From assembly GCA_003641405.1 (NCBI GenBank), contig QNAF01000102.1, forward strand, positions 1 through 8,803: a stretch of DNA of 8,803 bases, in the 5' to 3' direction. Below are positions 1 through 5,730 of this stretch, piece after piece. Every line of letters starts with the position of its first letter. Position 1 is the stretch's first letter. The notes under the pieces were generated by a model that worked only from the letters and a program-made list of their open reading frames with translations, searched no databases and was not told the DNA's origin. This DNA is from Candidatus Zixiibacteriota bacterium. Its GTDB lineage: Bacteria; Zixibacteria; MSB-5A5; GN15; FEB-12. The translations under genes were made by a program, and so were the position numbers.

Positions 1-1
1 C

Positions 2-46
2 GCTAATGGTGGTAATATTTGGCTTTATAGCAGGGTGGAGGATTAG
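2..46 (+). CDS. 3' end of an upstream gene (partial), possibly a tail/structural protein
   Basis: Reading from base 2 gives fourteen codons (ANGGNIWLYSRVED) and a TAG stop at 44-46, two bases before the next start. The frame, the tight spacing and the ribosome-binding site made by its last codons fit the end of a co-transcribed upstream gene. In T7-like gene order the gene before the gp14 equivalent is tail tubular protein B (gp12), but fourteen residues are too few to recognise a family. An open frame from ATG at 6 would run into the next gene and looks like chance. Confidence 0.5.
   Translation, partial: ANGGNIWLYSRVED
37..41 (+). promoter_or_regulatory. Ribosome-binding site of the 155-aa internal virion protein
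   Basis: A perfect GGAGG lies 7 bases before the ATG at 49. It sits inside the last codons of the upstream gene and is the strongest Shine-Dalgarno sequence in the window. It supports the start at 49 and suggests high expression of the small protein. Confidence 0.8.
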
Positions 47-48
47 TC

Positions 49-516
49 ATGGCAGCAGCAGTACCAGCAATTTCGGTAATCTCGGGAGTTTACGGGATAT
101 ACAGCGGCATGCAGCAAAGCAAGGAGGCGGGTAAAGCTGCAAGTGAGCAGGAGAAACCCACACGTCAGCAAGCAGCGTTAACGGAGGACCAGTATCGCGA
201 GCAGGCGAGCCGTGACCGCAAGACCGCGGACATAGCACTGGCGGAAAACCGTGCTAGAGCCGCAGCCAGTGGCACCGAGGCTAATGGGTCGATGGATATC
301 TTTAACTCAGCCGAAAAAGACCGATTCAATCAGGAAATTGAATGGTTGCTTAAAGCAGGCAAGTCCAACGTAGCACTGGGTATAGATTCAGGCTACGCAG
401 CGGCGGACGTTACGCGCAGCCAAGGTAAAGCCGCGCTAGGTAATGCGCTCGCGGGCGGGTTTAAGCAAATTGGTGGGGGTGTTGATGATTTGAACACCCG
501 GTATAACTGGTGGTAA
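49..516 (+). CDS. Internal virion protein, T7 gp14-like (155 aa)
   Basis: This is a probable inner-core/ejection protein of the virion, at the position of T7 gp14, which after adsorption enters the host outer membrane as part of the DNA-ejection conduit. The sequence starts with a short hydrophobic segment (residues 1-20, Ala/Val/Ile/Gly-rich). A charged, Gln/Ala/Arg-rich helix, probably coiled coil, follows at about 22-75. Then comes a turn rich in Ala, Ser and Gly (AAASGTEANGSMD, 71-83), a spacing also seen in gp14 proteins (compare the GSSMD part of T7 gp14 as I recall it). The C-terminal part (100-145) is Gly/Ala-rich and amphipathic (GKAALGNALAGGFKQIGGG). Length is close to gp14 of T7 (about 196 aa) and its smaller podovirus relatives. 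The start is fixed by GGAGG 7 bases upstream. The protein ends in two Trp codons that may also serve as the ribosome-binding site of the next gene. The family call rests on pattern and gene order; it has no enzymatic motif. Confidence 0.72.
   Translation: MAAAVPAISVISGVYGIYSGMQQSKEAGKAASEQEKPTRQQAALTEDQYREQASRDRKTADIALAENRARAAASGTEANGSMDIFNSAEKDRFNQEIEWLLKAGKSNVALGIDSGYAAADVTRSQGKAALGNALAGGFKQIGGGVDDLNTRYNWW
509..513 (+). promoter_or_regulatory. Weak ribosome-binding site of the 585-aa protein
   Basis: GGTGG, made by the two terminal Trp codons of the preceding gene, stands 6 bases before the ATG at 520. It is a poor match to GGAGG. Translation probably depends partly on re-initiation by ribosomes that stop at 514-516, three bases earlier. 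Confidence 0.45.
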
Positions 517-519
517 CGG

Positions 520-2277
520 ATGAAACTTAGGCAGCATAACTTAGGTGGGGCGCAGAGTCTGGGGCAAGTGAACATCAACGCGCCGGCACAAAAGTGGCAG
601 GCGAAAACCAACGCTCAAAACTCCATGGTCAATGCGTTTCAGCAAGGTGCTAACGTACTGAGTGAGCTTTTCGATGCTCAAGATGACGCGGGCAGTAAGT
701 TACTGTTACAAGAACGTATTCTAGCTGACGGTGTCGTGCATGCGCGTAGCCTGAGTTACCTAGAAAATTCACCTGTTATTGATTTAGCAGCGCAGGATGT
801 ACCGGACAGTGTTCGGGCGTATGCAACGCAATGGGCTACAGATAACCCGGATGCGCAAGGCAACGCGCCTCAACGGGTCAAGACTCATGAGATTATAGAT
901 GGCTACATGCAGAACATATATAGGGATACTACTTCAGCGTCAGTAGATGCGCTGAAAGATTCAGGGCTTGCTAGTGACTACGTCAAGGCGATGGATGAGG
1001 GTATTATTCGGGGCTCGGCGCAGACGATGAAAATCAAGCTGACGCAACGCCAAGAAGATTTAAAAGCCTCAGCGGATGCCCAGTTCGGGGCGGCGGTGCA
1101 GGCTAATGACGAGACTTCAGCGCAGATTATCGCTGGCAATAATGTTGAGATTGGCGCGTGGACGCCTAAGATTGCAGCTGAGAATTTAGCTAAGTTAGGA
1201 CCACAGCTAGACTACAACAACATCAATGAGGCCATCACCGTATCTGAAACTCAAGGAGAGTTAGACGCAGCGATTGAGTCAATGGAGCAGTCGCGAGTAT
1301 TACCTGAAGACCGGCCTAAACTTCTCGCTAAGTTCCGGTTACAACAAAATCACTTCACCACGCTGGAAACAGGTAAAAAATCGCGTAACTACGAAACTGG
1401 CATGAGCCTACTTAACACTGGGCGATTAACTAAATCGTGGGTTACTGAGAAGTTAAACAGCCATGAGCTATCAGGTGGGCAAGCCAATACATTAATTAAC
1501 GCACTCAATAAACCGGCACCACTTACCTCTAGCCCCGCCGTGCTGGACGCCATGCACCAACGCATAGCGTGGATAAAATACGGAAATGACAGTGAAACTA
1601 CGACAGTGACCGAGCGGGCGCAGCAAGTTCATAGAGAACTAGCACGTCACGTCAACGGTATTAACCCAGACGGCACGGTTAGTCAGCCCACCTTGCGGGG
1701 CGAGGACATGCTAAAACTGGGTGAACAGATTGACGCGATTGTTAACAAGGCCTTGGGCGCAGGCGGGCAGCAGTATGGAATCGCGGTTAAACAAATTACA
1801 GCATTTACCGGTTACTCGGATATGTTCGAGAAAGCATTTGAAGGACCTTACCCAGCGGGCATGGCTAAGAACGCGTTCAATCGTGCGCTTAATAACTACA
1901 TGGATTACGCTGGACCGGATGCTGACCCAATAGAATTTATTGCCAAGAACGCGGACAAGTATTCAGCGGAAAATTACACCAAGCAGCACATTGAGCGAAT
2001 GTCGATTCAATACCCGCAGTACAACGAGTGGTGGGGCGCGGGTGAGGCAGTATTAAAATTACAACCTTACGCCGTATTAGCTATGGCGCTTAATGATTAC
2101 ACCAACGGTAAACTGGATTACGCTGATTATGAGAATATCCGCATATCACTGGCGTACACAGGGGTAACCCCTGATGCGTACAACACCTATAAATCCGCAG
2201 ACCAAGTCGCTGAAGATGTTACTTCAGCGGAAGCGACAGGCATGAGCTCTGAAGATAAGCCAGAGGGGGCTAAGTAA
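520..2277 (+). CDS. Internal virion protein, gp15-like position (585 aa)
   Basis: This is a probable structural/ejection protein of the inner core. T7 gp15, in the same place, forms part of the periplasmic tube during ejection. The protein is soluble-looking and almost wholly helical, with no signal peptide or membrane segment. Its N-terminus (residues 1-55, polar with Gln/Asn/Ala and a short amphipathic helix near 36-52) resembles the start of many podovirus internal proteins. The middle (about 60-350) carries helix-turn-helix-like hairpins of a type common in phage core proteins: a short acidic or polar helix, 'G-x-L', then 'LS-x-x-Q/E-x-x-x-L' (LNTGRLTKSWV at 298-308 followed by HELSGGQANTLINAL at 315-329, again NGKLDYADYENI at 529-540). 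A Trp/Tyr-rich stretch (YPQYNEWWGAGEAV, 498-511) is the only strikingly aromatic part. The C-terminus is acidic and probably disordered. No lysozyme or protease motif is seen. T7 gp15 is about 747 aa, so this one is shorter. It starts three bases after the previous stop. Identity as a gp15 functional equivalent is inferred from order and helical character, not from recognised homology. Confidence 0.65.
   Translation: MKLRQHNLGGAQSLGQVNINAPAQKWQAKTNAQNSMVNAFQQGANVLSELFDAQDDAGSKLLLQERILADGVVHARSLSYLENSPVIDLAAQDVPDSVRAYATQWATDNPDAQGNAPQRVKTHEIIDGYMQNIYRDTTSASVDALKDSGLASDYVKAMDEGIIRGSAQTMKIKLTQRQEDLKASADAQFGAAVQANDETSAQIIAGNNVEIGAWTPKIAAENLAKLGPQLDYNNINEAITVSETQGELDAAIESMEQSRVLPEDRPKLLAKFRLQQNHFTTLETGKKSRNYETGMSLLNTGRLTKSWVTEKLNSHELSGGQANTLINALNKPAPLTSSPAVLDAMHQRIAWIKYGNDSETTTVTERAQQVHRELARHVNGINPDGTVSQPTLRGEDMLKLGEQIDAIVNKALGAGGQQYGIAVKQITAFTGYSDMFEKAFEGPYPAGMAKNAFNRALNNYMDYAGPDADPIEFIAKNADKYSAENYTKQHIERMSIQYPQYNEWWGAGEAVLKLQPYAVLAMALNDYTNGKLDYADYENIRISLAYTGVTPDAYNTYKSADQVAEDVTSAEATGMSSEDKPEGAK
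2159..2173 (+). repeat. Perfect inverted repeat CAGGGGT-A-ACCCCTG inside the 585-aa gene
   Basis: Two 7-base arms are perfect reverse complements around one central A. As RNA this can fold as a 6-bp GC-rich stem with a TAA loop. It lies about 105 bases before the stop of its host gene and about 110 bases before the next start, inside codons for AYTGVTPDAY. No U-run follows, so it is not an intrinsic terminator. It may be a chance result of codon choice. Confidence 0.5.
2263..2269 (+). promoter_or_regulatory. Distant, imperfect ribosome-binding site of the 1149-aa protein
   Basis: GAGGGGG lies 11 bases (from its last G) before the ATG at 2281, longer than the usual 5-9. The GAGG core itself is 14 bases away. 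This is the least favourable initiation site in the block, suggesting coupling to the stop at 2275-2277 and lower output than the small upstream genes. Confidence 0.4.
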
Positions 2278-2280
2278 CTG

Positions 2281-5200
2281 ATGGCAACTAAACCAATATA
2301 CCTGACTGACCTTCACGCTGCAGAGCAGGGGCAAAAGCAACTCGACAACCAAAAGACCGCCGAGCGTAATGTCAACATGGACCGGGATTTACGTAAAACC
2401 GGTGTGATGACAGATGGTCCCGCTGAAGATGTTTACGACTACGCAGGCGCCTATGACGCCGGCACTAATTTTGAAAAGCAAAGCGATGGTGGGATTAACT
2501 TCCCTAACAAGTTCACTAACGACCTCACTGTCGGCGGTGTGCATGTAGCTACAGGTGAGCGGCTCGTTAGTCGTGAAGACCCTGATGGGTTTGGTGAAGC
2601 GGCGGCGCAGGGTATTGGCAACAGCTACACCAATTCTAAAACGGGTCAACCTGATGGTGACATAGACTCCATGGTCTACATGGCGATTGAGCACCTGCAA
2701 AATGGGGGTGACCGTAAAGATTTTGAAGGGCCGTACGAACAAGAAAAAGTGGATGTCGCTTTTGATATCGTCGAGTCCTATTACGGCTTGCGTGAAGCTG
2801 GGGATAAAATTGATGCGATTAATGCTGACCCACCGGATGAGCTAGTCGATTATGAAGACCCGAACCCTATCACCATCACTGATGGTAGCGAGGAGGTTCC
2901 ACAGCAAACCGAGCAAGTGGAAGAGGTTGAGGTTACCCAAGATTCGATGGCGCAAGACGCCACGCTGCAACAATCAGCGATGTTAATTGCAGAGGCTAAC
3001 GGGTTTGAATTCGACCCCACGGATGATGTCACTGAGCTACTGATTGAGGAAATGGCTTTCACTGTGAATAATACAGCGCAGATGGCCAAGCTGGTGTACG
3101 CCTATGAGATGGGCGACATGGATGACCAGACCGCATTATCGTACGCCTACGCCTTGGACCAGTACATGAAGCTATCCATGATGAACATGGATTCATTTCA
3201 AGGCGGTTTGTACGGCATGTTGACGGACCCACTAACGTGGGGCTCAGGTTTCGTTGGTAAAGCTGCGTATTCATTTTTAGGTAAGCGCGCGGGTATACGC
3301 GCGGTTATCGACAAGTTATCTAAAGGCGCACTCGGCAAAGCTGCACAAGGTGCAGGTGCGGGCGTCGTGCCCGGCGTGATTGAAGGCGGAGCCATTGATT
3401 TTAGTCGTGAAGTAGTGCAGCAAGCGGTGGGCCAAGAAGAGAAAGGTAAAGGCTACAACTGGGATGAAATTAAAAATAAAACAGCGTGGGGGGCAGCCGC
3501 CGGCGGTATCTTCGGCGCGGGTATTGGCGGTATCATTGGTGGCTTGGTTAGTAAAGAAGGCCGCGCAGTTGTTAAAGCAGCCTACGGCAAAGTAGCCGAT
3601 AACTGGTCGATGTCTTCACCCGTGCCGGGTTCGCCTCGGGCGCAACGCGGTAGCGTGGGGAACCCTAGACCACCAAGTGCTACGCCACCTATCCCTAATG
3701 AGGGTACGGACTTTGGCGTGTTCATGGCGGGTAATGCTCGCTTTCCAGACAGCTACTACACTCGACTCGCTGTTAATGTCAGTGAGCGATGGAATACACG
3801 CTTCCCTGAAGGCAAGCCTATTTCTGGTAAGCAGTTTTTGCAAGAGCTCGATAGCTGGGCTAAAAATCCTATGGCTAACGTGGAAGGATTTTCACCTTAC
3901 GAGGTCGACAATTCAGGACTACGTTACTGGGTTCAATCTAAGATTGATGCAGGCGAGAAGTTAACTAAAGAGCAAGTCGAAGACTTCCTGTTTGTTAACG
4001 AGCCGGTTGTTAATGTTAACGTCACGGGCGTCGGCGATGACTTAAACGTACCCGGACAAGAATATTTTATTGGGGGCGGGTCCGCACGTGGAGCGACCTA
4101 TGTTCGTAACAAAATTACCTATGAGCTATTTGCTGAAAGGCACTACGAAATGTTGCCGGGCAGTGAATACACAACCGAAGTTCAAGCGGCTAAAGAGGCG
4201 CTCGACCGCGCAACAGAGGACGTAAGCCAAGACTTATTTGCCTACGATACAACCTTGTATCTCAATGACCAACGTATCGAGCAAGGGCTGGAAGCGATTA
4301 TCCCTGAGCGGCCAACAATCGACCCAGAGTTAGCCGCACTTGCACCTGAGTACACCGCGCAGCTAAATACCTATATCGACAGGACTCTCGCTGCAATTGA
4401 GGCGGGCGACCCTGACTTACCTAGCGCGCCTAAATGGCAGCCACCGGAAGTGTATAAGCCTCGATTGAGAGATAAAATAACGGACGAGATAACTACTTAT
4501 AATACTCAGCGACAAGCTGATGATGCTATGAAAGCGAAACTACGCCAGATTACTGCTGACATTCCTACGGATGAGCTCATCACGATGGCGCTTAAGCAGG
4601 ACTCAGCGCTGTTCCACGCGCCGGTTCAGTACGCGAAGCTATCGTTTGGTAAAGGTGCCGAGGGCACTAACTACCGAGAAATGCGTCTTTACTTTGGTAA
4701 TGACCGCCGAGGTAATGTTCAAGATTTAGCCATGGACAGATTTGGTATTCCGTACGATTCATTAACCGCGGCGCAGCGCAAGCGTATCGATGGCATGCCA
4801 GCGCTACGTGCTAAGAACCCTAACGTGGTTGAGCAAAAAGCGCACTACCCAATGGAGCTTAATCGCTTCGGGCATATTCGTATGGAAGACATGTACGACA
4901 TTGACGGTAATAAAGTGCTGGGCGTACTTGAGCTACAATCAGATGCACCGCGCACAGCGCCCGCTAACATGCATCCCGCTAAGCAGAAGTTCCAAGAACA
5001 AGCGTACGACGATGCGGTACAGAATTTCAATGACGCCTCGGTCGAGCACTACATGCCCGATGATTTACGTGAGCTAGTTGTCGAAGCTGCAGCAAGCAAT
5101 CGCAAGGATAAACTTGCTAAGAAAACCCAAGATGACTTCTCGGCGGTTGTGTCTGACATGATGGGCGACGACGTGGGGCTGGACCCTTCACTAGCAGCGG

Positions 5201-5730
5201 TACGTAATCGTATGCGCATGGTGATGGGCGACGAAGCGCTAGAAAATAAAGAATTAATGGCCACGATTGAGCATCTGTTCGATGAAGCTCCTGAGATTAA
5301 GGATGCTAATTGGGAGATGGTTGATGGCGTGGATAGCATGCTCGTTAACCGCATGCTCCAGTATGCTAATGAGAACGGCTACAAGAAAATGATGATTCCT
5401 TTCGACGAGAAGTCGATTGAAATCGCTGAAGGCTGGGAACCGGGATACGCGAGTACGAAGCCAATACCTAAAACTGTGGCCCGATACCAGCAGTCCATGA
5501 AATACTTTTTTGATAAAGACAAAAAACTACGCAAGCGCTGGGGCATTAAGAAACTAACCAAGACGCAAGCGCATGATGCCAACGGCAACGTATTAAACGG
5601 CGAGAACGAAATGTGGCTAGTTGAGTTTGAAGATGGCGCAGCGCCTAAAAGTCGTAAAGCACTATACAGTGCAGGCGGTCCAGCGTATCTTGCTAGTGAA
5701 GGTATGCCAGAAGATGAGGAGTCGCAGTAA
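2281..5730 (+). CDS. Large internal virion / polyvalent protein with membrane-like segment and YRE...QSD module (1149 aa)
   Basis: This is a probable ejected virion protein; its biochemical role is unknown. Residues 52-78 (YDYAGAYDAG, then NFPNKF) match a diverged form of a short motif I know from many phage virion proteins ('YDxRGAYKAG ... H/N-x-P-D/S-K-F-K'). Residues 190-235 form an acidic, probably flexible linker. Residues 309-427 are Gly/Ala-rich and end in a glycine zipper (AAAGGIFGAGIGGIIGG, 405-421), the most likely membrane-active segment. Residues 441-475 are a Pro/Ser/Arg linker. Residues 485-580 match a module of phage large polyvalent proteins (SYYTRL..., then GEKLTKEQVEDFL at 558-570 and NEPVVNV). 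Residues 785-1117 match its partner module: GTNYREMRL (795-803), GHIRMEDMYDIDGNKVL (864-880) ending in LELQSD (883-888), MLVNRMLQYANENGY (1020-1034), and YFFDKDKKLRKRWG (1075-1088). The usual 'QSDWHQ' reads QSDAPR here, and about 200 helical residues separate the two modules, which are closer in relatives I recall. The C-terminus is acidic. Its stop overlaps the next start by one base. Confidence is high that this is a real gene and moderate for the domains. Confidence 0.7.
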   Translation: MATKPIYLTDLHAAEQGQKQLDNQKTAERNVNMDRDLRKTGVMTDGPAEDVYDYAGAYDAGTNFEKQSDGGINFPNKFTNDLTVGGVHVATGERLVSREDPDGFGEAAAQGIGNSYTNSKTGQPDGDIDSMVYMAIEHLQNGGDRKDFEGPYEQEKVDVAFDIVESYYGLREAGDKIDAINADPPDELVDYEDPNPITITDGSEEVPQQTEQVEEVEVTQDSMAQDATLQQSAMLIAEANGFEFDPTDDVTELLIEEMAFTVNNTAQMAKLVYAYEMGDMDDQTALSYAYALDQYMKLSMMNMDSFQGGLYGMLTDPLTWGSGFVGKAAYSFLGKRAGIRAVIDKLSKGALGKAAQGAGAGVVPGVIEGGAIDFSREVVQQAVGQEEKGKGYNWDEIKNKTAWGAAAGGIFGAGIGGIIGGLVSKEGRAVVKAAYGKVADNWSMSSPVPGSPRAQRGSVGNPRPPSATPPIPNEGTDFGVFMAGNARFPDSYYTRLAVNVSERWNTRFPEGKPISGKQFLQELDSWAKNPMANVEGFSPYEVDNSGLRYWVQSKIDAGEKLTKEQVEDFLFVNEPVVNVNVTGVGDDLNVPGQEYFIGGGSARGATYVRNKITYELFAERHYEMLPGSEYTTEVQAAKEALDRATEDVSQDLFAYDTTLYLNDQRIEQGLEAIIPERPTIDPELAALAPEYTAQLNTYIDRTLAAIEAGDPDLPSAPKWQPPEVYKPRLRDKITDEITTYNTQRQADDAMKAKLRQITADIPTDELITMALKQDSALFHAPVQYAKLSFGKGAEGTNYREMRLYFGNDRRGNVQDLAMDRFGIPYDSLTAAQRKRIDGMPALRAKNPNVVEQKAHYPMELNRFGHIRMEDMYDIDGNKVLGVLELQSDAPRTAPANMHPAKQKFQEQAYDDAVQNFNDASVEHYMPDDLRELVVEAAASNRKDKLAKKTQDDFSAVVSDMMGDDVGLDPSLAAVRNRMRMVMGDEALENKELMATIEHLFDEAPEIKDANWEMVDGVDSMLVNRMLQYANENGYKKMMIPFDEKSIEIAEGWEPGYASTKPIPKTVARYQQSMKYFFDKDKKLRKRWGIKKLTKTQAHDANGNVLNGENEMWLVEFEDGAAPKSRKALYSAGGPAYLASEGMPEDEESQ
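3490..3561 (+). other. Glycine-zipper, membrane-like segment of the 1149-aa protein
   Basis: These codons (residues 404-427) encode a run of Gly, Ala and Ile with repeated GxxxG spacing and no charged residue until the terminal Lys-Glu. Such segments are common in phage ejection proteins, where they can insert into the inner membrane or pack helices tightly. Together with a preceding Gly/Ala-rich amphipathic region (from about residue 320) it is the best candidate in the window for a channel-forming part. Confidence 0.55.
5716..5721 (+). promoter_or_regulatory. Ribosome-binding site of the 992-aa protein
   Basis: GAGGAG, made by the Glu-Glu codons near the end of the preceding gene, lies 8 bases before the ATG at 5730. 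That ATG shares its A with the upstream TAA stop (TAATG), a classic translational-coupling junction. This decides the start and suggests near-equal output of the two large proteins. Confidence 0.75.

Noticed and set aside
6..125. Short + strand frame starting at ATG 6 and overlapping the 155-aa gene
   Set aside because: It would encode about 40 residues of low-complexity Ser/Gly sequence. The frame ending at 46 and the gene from 49 with its perfect GGAGG explain the region better.
2281..5730. Toxin, nuclease or ADP-ribosyltransferase activity for the 1149-aa protein
   Set aside because: Polyvalent proteins often carry such domains, but I see no motif of these families (no HNH, PD-(D/E)xK or R-S-E pattern in sensible spacing). 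The visible modules have no activity I can name safely.
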